Source: Rugamonas apoptosis (GTDB taxonomy: Bacteria; Pseudomonadota; Gammaproteobacteria; Burkholderiales; Burkholderiaceae_D). From it: a DNA stretch of 64,000 nt. The translations under genes and the position numbers were made by a program. This document shows, in pieces, positions 53,238-62,385 of this stretch (position 1 is the first letter of the stretch; the number at the start of each line of letters is the position of its first letter). Where the stretch lies: NCBI RefSeq assembly GCF_014042355.1, contig NZ_JACEZU010000012.1, forward strand, positions 1 to 64,000, read 5' to 3'. The notes beneath the pieces were generated by a model that worked only from the letters and a program-made list of their open reading frames with translations, was not told the DNA's origin and searched no databases.

Positions 53238-53762
53238 ATGGAACCGCGCTCTCCGTCGCCTTGTGTGATGCCTGTCGAGGCTTCCCGTTACCCCGCCAGC
53301 GATCTGACCGGCACTGGCGCCAAAATGACAGGTGGGCGCTGGAACAGCCCCGGCTTGCCAGTGGTTTACTGCGCCATTAACATCGCGCTCGCGACGCTGG
53401 AGACGGTATATTGCCTGCGCAATGGCGCACTTCCGTTCTATCGCTTTTTGGTTCGCATCGATATTCCGGATGCTGTCTGGGCTGCCCGCACGATCCTGAA
53501 TCCGCCGCCTGGCGGCTGGAATGTGCAGCAGATCTTGCGGAAATGGCCAAATATTCTGTCAATGACTGCGCCGGCAAGGTACCAAGCCCAAGTCCAGCGT
53601 GGCACTGAGCGGCGTTCGATCCCCGCCAGCCGCACCACTTTCCCCTCGCAACTCAACTACTTTGTGACCAAATCCATGACTTGGAGGTTTGGCAAAGTTA
53701 AGTATGTCACAAGTCTCCTTTACGTCGGGATCTCCGCCCGCCGCGCATTGAATCAGGCGTGA
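53238..53762 (+). pseudogene. Decayed RES-domain gene (NAD+ phosphorylase toxin family)
   Basis: The first part is a clear RES domain: YPASDLTGTGAKMTGGRWNS, PVVYCAINIALATLETVYCL, YRFLVRIDIPDAVW. After about residue 130 the family pattern (VPSxIVPxExNxLINP) is only recognisable in scrambled form (SIPASRTTFPSQLNYFV), then GKVKYVTSLLYV. The N-terminal strand is also short. This suggests indels inactivated the gene. No Xre/ParS antitoxin gene precedes it. The composition is lower in G+C than its neighbours. Confidence 0.6.
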
Positions 53763-54002
53763 GTTCGCGGTTTTACCGAATATTGCAGGCAGTGGATAAG
53801 CGTGCGTTATCCGGATAGTCGTACAGGTCCGTAATCGACAAAATCCGGTTGTAGAAGTGTTTCTTAGCATGTCAACTTCACAGATTGCAACGACTGCCGA
53901 AGCCCTCGCGCATCGTCGGCATAACGCCGGAGGCGGTGCATACCACCTCCAAGGAAGAAAGCGACCAACTCGACTAACTCGAGGGCCCAGTCAAGAAATA
54001 GC

Positions 54003-55691
54003 ATGCGTAAAAATCTGCCCGTAACCGATACGCAGTACCACATGGAGGACTGCAAGCCCATCGTGTCGAAGACCGACCTCAAGGGGAAGATCACCTATGT
54101 CAATCCCTATTTCATTGAAGTCAGCGGATTCAGCAAAGAGGAATTGATCGGTGCGCCGCATAACCTGGTGCGCCACCCGGATATGCCTCCTGAAGCGTTC
54201 GACGACTTGTGGAAGTCCATCAAGGCCGGTCAGCCATGGACTGGTACGGTGAAGAACCGGCGCAAGAATGGCGACTTCTACTGGGTCGTGGCCAACGTGA
54301 CCCCGATCATGGAAAACGGCAGTGCGAGCGGCTACATGTCGGTTCGTACCAAGCCCACCCGCGCGCAGATCGAGGCGGCAGAGCGGACTTACCGCAGCAT
54401 TTTTGCTGGCAATCCCGATCGTATGGTGATCCGTGAGGGGCAGGTGGTGCGTGGCGGTCTGACTGGCATTTTCTCGGCATTATATGATTTGCCGATTAGC
54501 GCGCTCATCACGTTAGGGATCCTCACGCTATGTGCCCTGTATCTCGGTATGGGCGTGCTCGGCTTCGCCACGGCGAGCGGCAGCACGGCGTGGGGATTTG
54601 TCGGCGTTGCCGCCCTCGGCGTGGCGAGTGCGTTGTTGATGGGGCACACTCTCCACACGTCTGTGGCGATACCCTTGCGCGGCGCGATCCGCGCCGCGCG
54701 CACGATTGCCGGCGGCGATCTGACCAGCACGATAGAGACGCAACACGGTGGCGACATGGGCCAATTGCTGCGTGCCTTGCAACAAATGAATGTGAATCTT
54801 TTGGCGATCATCGGCGACGTACGCACCAATGTCCATGCAGTCAACGTCGCCACCAGGGAAATTGCCGCAGGCAACACGGAGCTTTCTACGCGCACTGAAT
54901 CGCAGGCCTCCTGTCTCGAAGAAACTGCGTCCAGCATGGAAGAATTTTCCGCGAGCGCAAAGCAGAATGCAGACCATGCGCAGCGCGCCGACGAACTTGT
55001 CTTGTCCGCCTCGACGGTTGCGCTCAAGGGGGGGCAAGCTGTTGCCAGCGTGGGAGCGACAATGAGCGATATCAGTGCCTCGGCGAAGAAGATCGCCGAC
55101 ATCATCAGCCTGATCGATAGTATCGCGTTCCAGACCAACATCCTGGCGCTGAATGCTGCTGTCGAGGCGGCACGGGCGGGCGAGCAGGGGCGTGGCTTTG
55201 CTGTGGTCGCCTCCGAAGTGCGGAGCCTGGCGCAGCGCTCCGCCGCCGCGGCCAAGGAAATCAAAGGACTCATCGATGACTCGGTTGCGAGAGTCGAACT
55301 GGGAAACCGCCTGGTCGGCGACGCCGAGCAAACCATGAAGGACATCGTGGAATCGGTGCGGCGCGTGGCCGGCATCATGCATGAAATCGCCTCTGCCAGT
55401 CGTGAGCAAAGCAGTGGCATTGACCAGGTCAACCGGGCAATCGGCAGTATGGGTGAAGTCACTCAACAAAATGCCGGATTGGTGGAACAGACGGTCGCGG
55501 TTTCTTCCTGCCTGGAAGACCAGGCAATGCAGTTGTCGCAGGCGGTGAGCGTGTTCAAACTCGATGACATGCGGTTGCATCATCAATTGAAAAAATCATC
55601 CCGGCAGCGTGACCATCTGGAGAACTTTCAAAGCGCCGGAGGCAACCACGAGTCCTTGCAAACTGATATTACCCGTCTCCGATCCGTTTGA
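54003..55691 (+). CDS. Aer-like PAS chemoreceptor (methyl-accepting chemotaxis protein)
   Basis: A 562-residue receptor. An N-terminal PAS domain (about 20-110: TYVNPYFIEVSGFSKEELIG, RHPDMPPEAFDDLWKSI) matches Aer-type redox sensors. One or two membrane helices follow near 170-215, then HAMP (about 220-270) and a cytoplasmic signalling domain with the hairpin tip IDSIAFQTNILALNAAVEAA. No ligand-binding periplasmic domain is present, so it probably senses cellular redox state. It lies 61 bp upstream of a second receptor and near the oxygenase cluster, which may link taxis to catabolism. Confidence 0.9.
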   Translation: MRKNLPVTDTQYHMEDCKPIVSKTDLKGKITYVNPYFIEVSGFSKEELIGAPHNLVRHPDMPPEAFDDLWKSIKAGQPWTGTVKNRRKNGDFYWVVANVTPIMENGSASGYMSVRTKPTRAQIEAAERTYRSIFAGNPDRMVIREGQVVRGGLTGIFSALYDLPISALITLGILTLCALYLGMGVLGFATASGSTAWGFVGVAALGVASALLMGHTLHTSVAIPLRGAIRAARTIAGGDLTSTIETQHGGDMGQLLRALQQMNVNLLAIIGDVRTNVHAVNVATREIAAGNTELSTRTESQASCLEETASSMEEFSASAKQNADHAQRADELVLSASTVALKGGQAVASVGATMSDISASAKKIADIISLIDSIAFQTNILALNAAVEAARAGEQGRGFAVVASEVRSLAQRSAAAAKEIKGLIDDSVARVELGNRLVGDAEQTMKDIVESVRRVAGIMHEIASASREQSSGIDQVNRAIGSMGEVTQQNAGLVEQTVAVSSCLEDQAMQLSQAVSVFKLDDMRLHHQLKKSSRQRDHLENFQSAGGNHESLQTDITRLRSV

Positions 55692-55752
55692 GCCGTCCCG
55701 AGATCAGATCGTTGCATAGCCCTTCATTTCATAGCAATTGTCGGAAAGAAGT

Positions 55753-57357
55753 ATGAATATCACGAATTTGAAAATCGGTACGCGCCTTATTGCCAACAAT
55801 GTTGTGATGGGCCTCCTGCTAGTGGTCTGTATTGCCCTGGGCATCACCATGCTGGGCCGTGTCAACGGTGGTACGACGATCATCGTCACGGACTCTGTGC
55901 CCAAGGCGGCGCAAGCCACCCAGGCGATGGGGGATATCAATGACATCGCGATCGCATTGAGCAACATGCTGCTCAACGAGGACAGTGGGGAGCGGAAAGC
56001 GCAGCAAGCGAACATCGAGAAATCGCGAATAGGCTTGCAGGAAAAACTTGGCTATCTGAAGCGCACGGTCGATCTTCCGAAAGGCAAGAAACTACTTCAG
56101 AAATCGCTGGATGCTGATGCGCGTTACGCGATCACCGCCAATCAGCTGCTCACGCTACTTGCGACCGAGAGGCCGGAAGTGCAGAAGGCTTACCTGAACC
56201 AGATGTTTCGTCCGGCATTGGTCGCCTACAAGGCGGCGATCAACGACATGATCGCATTCGAAGTGGAGCGCATGAATGCGTATAGCGACCATGCCGCGAC
56301 AACCTATGCGAACAGCCGCCTGATGATGCTTGGCCTGGGCGCGACAGCGTTGCTGTTTGCCGCTGGCATGGGCGTCTGGATCACACTCTCGATCACCCGT
56401 CCGCTGAACCGGGCGCTGACGCTGGCCAATACGGTTGCCGCGGGCGACCTGACCAGCCACATCGAAGCCCGGACCACCGAAGAAACCGGGCAGCTCCTGG
56501 CGGCGTTAAAGCATATGAACGATAGCCTGATGAAGATCGTCGCTGAAGTGCGCAACGGTACCGAGGCGATCGCCAGCGCCTCCAGCCAGATCGCGACCGG
56601 CAATCTCGATTTGTCGTCGCGCACGGAGCAGCAAGCCAGCTCGCTGGAAGAAACCAGTACCTCCATGGAAGAACTGACCTCTACCGTCCGGCAGAACGCT
56701 GACAACGCCCGCGAGGCCAATGCCCTGGCGCTGTTTGCCTCCCAAATGGCAGTCAAGGGGGGCGCCGTGGTGTTGGAGGTGGTTGAGACGATGAGTTCGA
56801 TCAACGAGTCGTCCAGAAAGGTCGTGGATATCATCAGCGTGATCGACGGGATTGCGTTCCAGACCAATATCCTGGCGTTGAACGCCGCGGTGGAAGCGGC
56901 GCGCGCCGGAGAGGAAGGTCGCGGTTTCGCCGTGGTGGCAGCGGAAGTACGCATGCTGGCGCAACGCAGCGCGGCGGCGGCCAGGGAAATCAAAGTCCTC
57001 ATCGACAATTCGGTGGGAAAAGTGGACGCGGGGAGCAAGCTGGTCGAACGAGCCGGCGCGACGATGGAAGATATCGTCGACAGCGTCAAGCGCGTAGGCG
57101 AGATCATGGGAAGGATCACTGCCGCCGCGCAGGAGCAGACGGCAGGAATAGAACAGGTCAATCAGGCCATCGGGCAGATGGACCAGGTCACGCAGCAGAA
57201 TGCGGCGCTAGTGGAGGAAGCGGCGGCGGCGGCCCGCTCCATGCAAGCTCAGGTGGCGAATTTGGCGCATGTGGTCAGCGTGTTCAAGCTTGACGCGTCG
57301 GCCCCAGGCCACGCCATCGCGGCGTCATCATTGGCGCAACAACCCTTGATTTCATAA
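55753..57357 (+). CDS. Methyl-accepting chemotaxis protein with 4HB ligand domain
   Basis: A 534-residue chemoreceptor. Membrane helices near residues 10-30 and 190-210 bracket a four-helix-bundle periplasmic domain (about 35-185). HAMP follows (LSITRPLNRALTLANTVAAG), then the signalling domain with IDGIAFQTNILALNAAVEAA. The start at 55753 has a GGAAAG site; an upstream TTG is in frame but unlikely. The ligand is unknown. Its sequence upstream of the catabolic cluster suggests an attractant related to that pathway, as inference. Confidence 0.92.
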   Translation: MNITNLKIGTRLIANNVVMGLLLVVCIALGITMLGRVNGGTTIIVTDSVPKAAQATQAMGDINDIAIALSNMLLNEDSGERKAQQANIEKSRIGLQEKLGYLKRTVDLPKGKKLLQKSLDADARYAITANQLLTLLATERPEVQKAYLNQMFRPALVAYKAAINDMIAFEVERMNAYSDHAATTYANSRLMMLGLGATALLFAAGMGVWITLSITRPLNRALTLANTVAAGDLTSHIEARTTEETGQLLAALKHMNDSLMKIVAEVRNGTEAIASASSQIATGNLDLSSRTEQQASSLEETSTSMEELTSTVRQNADNAREANALALFASQMAVKGGAVVLEVVETMSSINESSRKVVDIISVIDGIAFQTNILALNAAVEAARAGEEGRGFAVVAAEVRMLAQRSAAAAREIKVLIDNSVGKVDAGSKLVERAGATMEDIVDSVKRVGEIMGRITAAAQEQTAGIEQVNQAIGQMDQVTQQNAALVEEAAAAARSMQAQVANLAHVVSVFKLDASAPGHAIAASSLAQQPLIS

Positions 57358-57602
57358 GGGAATTGTCGCCGCATATGATAGTATTTTCGTCGCAATCGCG
57401 CGGATCAGACTAATATAAAGAAGCAGGAAAATCACTGCTCACATCAGACGCGCTGCGAAGTGGGGGAGACAGTCCGGGCAATGAATTCGCATGCCACATT
57501 GTGTTGTTATTTTAATGTGCGGCGGGTCAAGGACGGTATTGCAATATGCTCGGAACACTAAACCCATAGTTGGTAGTTCATCATGTACTCGGGAGAGAGA
57601 CT

Positions 57603-58601
57603 ATGGCGCATTGCACTTTTCCTTCTGTGACTCCAGCCGACTCTGTGCTGTCAGCCTATGGTCTATGCCAAACGTCTGATGTTGAAGAGGCGCGCTCGGT
57701 TGGAGAGCACATTTTTTGTAAAAACACCATCTATTCGAGAGACCCCCAGTTCAATACGCGCGTCAATTACCGGCGCGCGGGCAATTTGGGTGTGGGACGT
57801 ATGACCTATGGTGGCGAGACCATCATCGATCCGGATGTGATGGAGTCGTTTGCGCTGATCCAGATTCCGATCAGGGGGCGGGAGTTGATCGAGTGCGACG
57901 GCAATGCAATGTTGTTCGAATCGGAACAGGGCGCGGTGCTGAATGCGCATACACGCACCCGCATCCACCACATGCCGAACACCGAGAAAATCATCGTCCG
58001 GGTCGATAAGGACGTGATCAAACACCAGTGCCAGCAGCATCTGGGCCGCACCTTGCAAAAGGACGTCGAGTTCAAGATGGAAATGGCGCTGGATACCCCC
58101 GATGGCCGCAACTTTGTCCAGGCGCTGGCGTGGATGTGCGATGTCCTGTCCGGCTCGGACAAGCTGTCGCCGCTGTTGAGTAAACAATTGGAAACCACGT
58201 TCGTGGGCATGTTGTTGAATTGCCAGCAGAACAACTACAGCGCGGAATTGCATGAAGATAAAGGGCAGTCCATTGCGCCGTCCTTCATTAAGCGCATCGA
58301 GCATTACATCGAAGAGCATGCTCATGAGCCCATTTCGGTGGTTGACCTGGCGGAACATGCCGGCGTGAGCACGCGTTCCCTGTTCTCCGGTTTTCGCCGC
58401 TTCCGCAATATCTCGCCGATGCACTACCTGAAGGAAGTCCGCTTACGCCGGGTGCATGACGAACTCCTGCATACCCATTCTTCCAGCGCGACCGTGACCG
58501 CTGTCGCATTCCGCTGGGGCTTCAGTCATTTGGGGCATTTTACGACCGATTACAAGCGGCGCTTCGGCGAAACCCCGTCCGAAACACTGATGCGTTCTTG
58601 A
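57603..58601 (+). CDS. AraC family transcriptional regulator
   Basis: A 332-residue activator. The N-terminal domain (about 20-200) resembles the AraC-binding-like domain of catabolic regulators (FALIQIPIRGRELIECDGNA). The C-terminal DNA-binding domain has two helix-turn-helix units: ISVVDLAEHAGVSTRSLFSG and TVTAVAFRWGFSHLGHFTTD, ending in GETPSETL. The start at 57603 has a GGGAGAGA site. It lies upstream of and in the same direction as the alcohol dehydrogenase-to-amidase cluster and is its most likely activator. Confidence 0.93.
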   Translation: MAHCTFPSVTPADSVLSAYGLCQTSDVEEARSVGEHIFCKNTIYSRDPQFNTRVNYRRAGNLGVGRMTYGGETIIDPDVMESFALIQIPIRGRELIECDGNAMLFESEQGAVLNAHTRTRIHHMPNTEKIIVRVDKDVIKHQCQQHLGRTLQKDVEFKMEMALDTPDGRNFVQALAWMCDVLSGSDKLSPLLSKQLETTFVGMLLNCQQNNYSAELHEDKGQSIAPSFIKRIEHYIEEHAHEPISVVDLAEHAGVSTRSLFSGFRRFRNISPMHYLKEVRLRRVHDELLHTHSSSATVTAVAFRWGFSHLGHFTTDYKRRFGETPSETLMRS

Positions 58602-58800
58602 TATGCCATCTCCCGCCGGCGCATTACCTGTAGGAAGTTCGCTTGCATGACGAACTCCTATGGGACAAGCTTCCAGCGGGGCGGTGACTGCCGCCTTCCG
58701 CCGGGCTTCCGCCGCCCGGATCACCTCACGTCCCGCCACAAGCGCCGCTTCGGCGACATCCCACCGAAACACGGATGCGTTCCTGATCGCTGACTAGCCC
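58602..58800 (+). pseudogene. Decayed partial copy of the AraC gene 3' end
   Basis: About 58617-58792 resembles the last 180 bp of the preceding AraC gene. GCATTACCTGTAGGAAGT parallels GCACTACCTGAAGGAAGT (58422-58439); TGACGAACTCCT is shared; AAGCGCCGCTTCGGCGA...CGAAACAC...GATGCGTTC parallels the gene's terminal sequence. It contains a stop (TAG), small deletions and many substitutions, so it is a relic of a tandem duplication or of recombination with a related regulator. Confidence 0.8.
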
Positions 58801-58832
58801 TCATCGGCTATGCCGATCCATGCGACAAGCGC

Positions 58833-58905
58833 CTGCTTTTCTGCATTGGCGGGATAGTGGTTTCGCCTGCGGGAGCGTCAGCCGGCGCTGCGTGCCATAG
58901 CATTG
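58833..58905 (+). repeat. Intergenic repeat copy 1, upstream of the alcohol dehydrogenase
   Basis: A roughly 65-75 bp segment (TTTTCTGCATTGGCGGGATA, GTGGTTTCGCCTGCGGGAGC, GTCAGCCGG...CGCTGCGT) that recurs at 62256-62325 with scattered changes. Both copies precede genes of the catabolic cluster. It may be a regulatory element of the AraC protein, a leader sequence, or a remnant duplicated together with the genes. Confidence 0.7.
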
Positions 58906-59006
58906 AATCCAGGCGGGGCTGCCGCCGCACCGTACGCGGCGCACCCCGCGACCTGCCGCTGTGCGGCCAGGACTCGAACCTACTATCAGAGATCAAGGAG
59001 ACCCGA

Positions 59007-60122
59007 ATGACTGCTTCGAAGCAGATGAAAGCAATGCGCGTACATGACGCCAGTGGCCGTTTTCAGCTTGACACGGTACCGCTTCCGGAGCTGTTGCGCC
59101 CGACGGATGTGCTCGTCGAGGTCAAGGCGTCCGGCGTCGTGCCTAACCTGCGCAACGTGATCAGCCACTATGGCGAACGTTCTTACCTGACGCTGCCGGA
59201 CTTGCCCGCGATTTTTGGTCTCGATACCGCCGGTGTCGTCGCCCAAGTCGGTACGGCCGTGACCGGCATCGCGCCGGGCGATCGTGTGTACATCAATCCG
59301 GGCCGCTCGTGCGGATCGTGCCATGCCTGCCGTAGCGGCGAGCCGACCAACTGTGTCGCGTACACCTTCCAGGGCTATTTCGGCTTCGGGCCGCGCTCGA
59401 AGCAGATCTACAAGCAATATCCGTACGGTGGCTTCGGCCAGTATGCGACCGCGCCGGCTGACGGTCTGGTCAAGCTGCCGGACGCGGTCAGCTTCGAGCA
59501 GGCTGCCCGCTTCGGCTATCTGGGGACGGCCTATTCAGGCTTGCGCAAGGCAGGTGTTGGCGCCGGCAAGACTGTCCTGATCAGTGGTGCCAGCGGCACG
59601 CTCGGCTTGTGCGCGGTGCAGATCGCGCGGGCGATGGGTGCGGTCAAGATTTTCTGCGTCGCGCGCGACCCTGCGTTGCTTGAGCGCGTGCGCGCGCTCG
59701 ATCCGCAGCGGATTCGCACCTTCTCGTATGGTTCCGGTGATCTCGGCGCATGGGTACGGAGCGAGACGGACGGCGTCGGTGTCGATGCGGTGCTCGACGC
59801 GATCGGCCCGGGCGCGTCGCACCAGGTCACGCTCGACTGCCTGAGGTCGCTGGCCCGTGGCGGCCGCCTGGTCGAAGTGGGCGCGATGTCCGATCCGCTG
59901 CCGTTGAATCTGCACGAAATCATGTGCTCGCAGATCAGCCTGATGACATCCTTGTGGTTCACGGTAGGCGAGGGCCAGGATCTTGCCTATATGGCCGCGG
60001 CGGGCACGCTGGACTTGAGCGTGTTCGATCATCACCGCTATGCGCTGGAGCAGGCGAACGAGGCGCTCGCCGACGCCGAGCAGCGCAAGGGTGGTTTCGT
60101 CAACGTGGTCATCGTGCAATAA
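59007..60122 (+). CDS. Zinc-type alcohol dehydrogenase (MDR family)
   Basis: A 371-residue medium-chain dehydrogenase. The GroES-like domain has a structural-zinc-like Cys cluster (NPGRSCGSCHACRSGEPTNC). The Rossmann fold has GASGTLGLCAVQIARAMGA near residue 185. Catalytic-zinc ligands are not all in canonical form: the usual GHE is GLD here (FGLDTAGVV), so catalysis may differ from classical ADH. The start at 59007 has an AAGGAG site. It is the first gene of the cluster behind the AraC regulator. Confidence 0.87.
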   Translation: MTASKQMKAMRVHDASGRFQLDTVPLPELLRPTDVLVEVKASGVVPNLRNVISHYGERSYLTLPDLPAIFGLDTAGVVAQVGTAVTGIAPGDRVYINPGRSCGSCHACRSGEPTNCVAYTFQGYFGFGPRSKQIYKQYPYGGFGQYATAPADGLVKLPDAVSFEQAARFGYLGTAYSGLRKAGVGAGKTVLISGASGTLGLCAVQIARAMGAVKIFCVARDPALLERVRALDPQRIRTFSYGSGDLGAWVRSETDGVGVDAVLDAIGPGASHQVTLDCLRSLARGGRLVEVGAMSDPLPLNLHEIMCSQISLMTSLWFTVGEGQDLAYMAAAGTLDLSVFDHHRYALEQANEALADAEQRKGGFVNVVIVQ

Positions 60123-60160
60123 GCGCACGCTCCACCTACAACAAGGATGAGGAGTTTGAA

Positions 60161-60694
60161 ATGGTCAGACGTATCGTAACGGGTGAGCGCAACGGCAAGT
60201 CGATGGTGGTATCCGATGGGCAAGTGGAGAATACGCACGACTACGCGTCGGTGCCCGGGTTCCGTACCACGCTGGCATGGGCCACCACCGAGGCCGCGCC
60301 CATGTTGCCCTTTGACGGGGGCGACCCGGTCGTCGGCATCCAATCGATGTTGCCCGCACCACATGGCACGCGCGTGATTGTCGTGCAGTTTCCACCCGAC
60401 AGCGTGATGGCTGCGCCAGGCTTCGACGGCGCCGCGGCCGGCGCGGAATACGCCAAGTACCTGCCGGGTCTCGCCGAGACCTTCGATACCGACGGTTCCG
60501 GTTTTCACCGCACCGCGACGGTGGACTATGACGTGATCCTGTCTGGCGAGCTCTGGCTAGAGCTTGATGATGGCGAAGTCCGCCATTTGAAGGCCGGGGA
60601 CATCGTGATCCAGAACGGCACGCGCCATGCATGGCGCAACCGGACAGAAACGCCGAGTGTGATGCTGTCCGTGTTAATTGGCGCCAAACCCTAA
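60161..60694 (+). CDS. Cupin-domain protein
   Basis: A 177-residue protein with a C-terminal cupin fold (about 110-172: GFHRTATVDYDVILSGELWL, ELDDGEVRHLKAGDIVIQNG, TRHAWRNRTE), which includes cupin motif 1 and motif 2 (G-D-x-x-x-x-x-x-x-H). The family is close to proteins annotated as cupins in aromatic degradation operons; it may bind a pathway metabolite or a metal. It starts 38 bp after the dehydrogenase and has a GAGGAG site. Confidence 0.88.
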   Translation: MVRRIVTGERNGKSMVVSDGQVENTHDYASVPGFRTTLAWATTEAAPMLPFDGGDPVVGIQSMLPAPHGTRVIVVQFPPDSVMAAPGFDGAAAGAEYAKYLPGLAETFDTDGSGFHRTATVDYDVILSGELWLELDDGEVRHLKAGDIVIQNGTRHAWRNRTETPSVMLSVLIGAKP

Positions 60695-60717
60695 CTGTTC
60701 GACGCAGGAGTCTTAAT

Positions 60718-61230
60718 ATGTCACATCATCACGCACATGCACGTCAGGGTGGATTCGATGAGTACGCCGCCGGGCAACTCGAGTGGAACGACGCGATGTT
60801 GCTCGGCCATGGGCCGACGGACGACGCGCATGAAGAATTTGTGCAAGTCGTCAAGGCCCTTGACGCATGTAATGTCGTCACCGCTCTTGGCTGCCTGCAG
60901 GCGGTCGAGGACCACCTGCTGTCGCATTTCGAGTCCGAGCGGGAATGGATGGTGCGGACCGCGTATCCGAATATGGATTGCCATCTCGACGAACATCAGA
61001 AGGTGCTCGACAGCGTGTCAGAGGTGAACCAGCTTGCGAAGGCCGGGCAGGTTGGTCTGCGCGACGTGCGGCGCCTTGCCGCCGCGCTCGCGGACTGGTT
61101 CCCCAAGCACGTCACTTACCTCGATTCCGCGCTGTCCACGTGGATCACCAAACGCAAGCATGGTGGCGCACCGGTGATTCTGCGGCGCGACATCAGTGCC
61201 GGTCCACAGCAAGCGTCGGTCTTCGCCTGA
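60718..61230 (+). CDS. Bacteriohemerythrin
   Basis: A 170-residue O2-binding hemerythrin. The di-iron ligands are placed as in bacteriohemerythrins: H-x3-E in TDDAHEEFVQ, H-x3-H...E in EDHLLSHFESEREWM, H-x4-H in MDCHLDEHQKVLD, and H-x3-D-like in WFPKHVTYLDSALSTW. Its place between the cupin and the SDR gene suggests it delivers or buffers O2 for the oxygenase downstream. The start lies 23 bp after the cupin stop, with a CAGGAG site. Confidence 0.9.
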   Translation: MSHHHAHARQGGFDEYAAGQLEWNDAMLLGHGPTDDAHEEFVQVVKALDACNVVTALGCLQAVEDHLLSHFESEREWMVRTAYPNMDCHLDEHQKVLDSVSEVNQLAKAGQVGLRDVRRLAAALADWFPKHVTYLDSALSTWITKRKHGGAPVILRRDISAGPQQASVFA

Positions 61231-61288
61231 TCGACGGCTGGCTGTAGCACAGCGAGATGATGACAGTGGTATCCTCAAGGAGGGGCGT

Positions 61289-62032
61289 ATGCTGATGAAG
61301 GGTAAGGTAGGACTGGTGACGGGCGGCGGCTCCGGCATGGGACGGGCGGCTGCGTTGGCCCTCGCGGCCGAAGGCGCGACGGTGGTGCTTGCCGGCCGCA
61401 CGGAAGACAAGCTTGCCATGGTGCGCGGCGAAATCATCAAGTCGGGCGGCAAGGCCGAGATCAAGGTGATGGATGCCGCGCGCCGCGAAGACAACGAAGC
61501 GCTGGTCCAGTGCATCGAGTCGCGTTTCGGCCGTCTCGATTTCGCGTTCAACAATGCGGGTGGTCACGCCGATTTCAAACCGCTCCATCAGACTTCCGTC
61601 GAGGAGTCCGAATGGATCATTGACCTCAACTTCAAGGGGGTCTATTACGGTGTGAAGTATCAGATCGAGGCGATGTTGCGTGCGGGGGGCGGTGCGATCG
61701 TGAACAACGCATCGATCTTTGGCTTGCGTGGCATGCATGGCATTGCCCACTATGTGGCGGCCAAGCATGCGGTGGTCGGTCTTACCAAGGCGGTCGCGCA
61801 AGAGTATGCGGGCCAGCACATCCGCATTAACGCGGTGTGCCCGGGCGCTACTGAAACGCCGAATTACATGCGCTCGACGGGCGGCGACGTCCATCTGCTC
61901 GACGACATGATTCCGATGGGCCGCATCGGCCAGCCGCGGGAAGTGGCTGAGGCCGTGCTGTACTTGCTGTCGGACAAATCGGCCTACGTGACGGGGACCA
62001 CGCTGTCGGTCGATGGCGGCATGACGGCCTGA
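61289..62032 (+). CDS. Short-chain dehydrogenase/reductase
   Basis: A 247-residue classical SDR. The NAD(P) loop is TGGGSGMGRAAALAL at residues 11-25, NNAG near 89, catalytic Ser in NNASIFGLRG, and YxxxK in HYVAAKHAVVG near 152-156. The C-terminal region DGGM is present. A AAGGAG site precedes the start at 61289. In this cluster it may oxidise a diol or alcohol intermediate. A strong hairpin follows at 62095. Confidence 0.92.
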   Translation: MLMKGKVGLVTGGGSGMGRAAALALAAEGATVVLAGRTEDKLAMVRGEIIKSGGKAEIKVMDAARREDNEALVQCIESRFGRLDFAFNNAGGHADFKPLHQTSVEESEWIIDLNFKGVYYGVKYQIEAMLRAGGGAIVNNASIFGLRGMHGIAHYVAAKHAVVGLTKAVAQEYAGQHIRINAVCPGATETPNYMRSTGGDVHLLDDMIPMGRIGQPREVAEAVLYLLSDKSAYVTGTTLSVDGGMTA

Positions 62033-62094
62033 CAGCGGTGGACGGAATCGCTTGTGCGCGTGGCAGCGCACAGTGCGCAACGCATGAAACTAAA

Positions 62095-62127
62095 GGGCCG
62101 GGTCCTGTGCAATACAGAACCCGGCCC
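62095..62127 (+). terminator. Strong hairpin after the SDR gene
   Basis: Arms GGGCCGGGTCCTGT (62095-62108) and ACAGAACCCGGCCC (62114-62127) pair with one mismatch around a 5-nt loop. There is no long T run after it, so it may be a weak terminator or an mRNA-stabilising stem separating the first four genes from the oxygenase. Confidence 0.6.
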
Positions 62128-62385
62128 TGATGCATTTCCGGGTGTGATTTCACTGTTCGACGTGACGCAACCCATCCCACAGCAGCACCGAAACATGGAG
62201 GCGTTTCTGATCGCGCCATCCTGTCATCGCCAGGCCCAACTATGCAAACGGCGCCAGCGTTTTTCTGCGTTGACGGGATAGTGGGTTCACCTACGGGAGC
62301 GCCAGCCGGGTTGGCGCTACGTAAGATGGAATCACTGCTTCGCATACGACGAAGCATTTTTCCCATACCGTAGCAGGAGACTTCC
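62128..62385. other. Intergenic region upstream of the Rieske oxygenase
   Basis: No gene is supported between the SDR hairpin and the oxygenase. It holds the second copy of the intergenic repeat (about 62256-62325). The oxygenase may therefore have its own promoter here. Confidence 0.5.
62256..62325 (+). repeat. Intergenic repeat copy 2, upstream of the Rieske oxygenase
   Basis: TTTTTCTGCGTTGACGGGAT, then AGTGGGTTCACCTACGGGAG, CGCCAGCCGG...GGCGCTACGT, aligned with the segment at 58833-58905. It lies 60 bp upstream of the oxygenase start, as copy 1 lies 100 bp upstream of the dehydrogenase. The matching placement argues for a shared control element. Confidence 0.7.
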
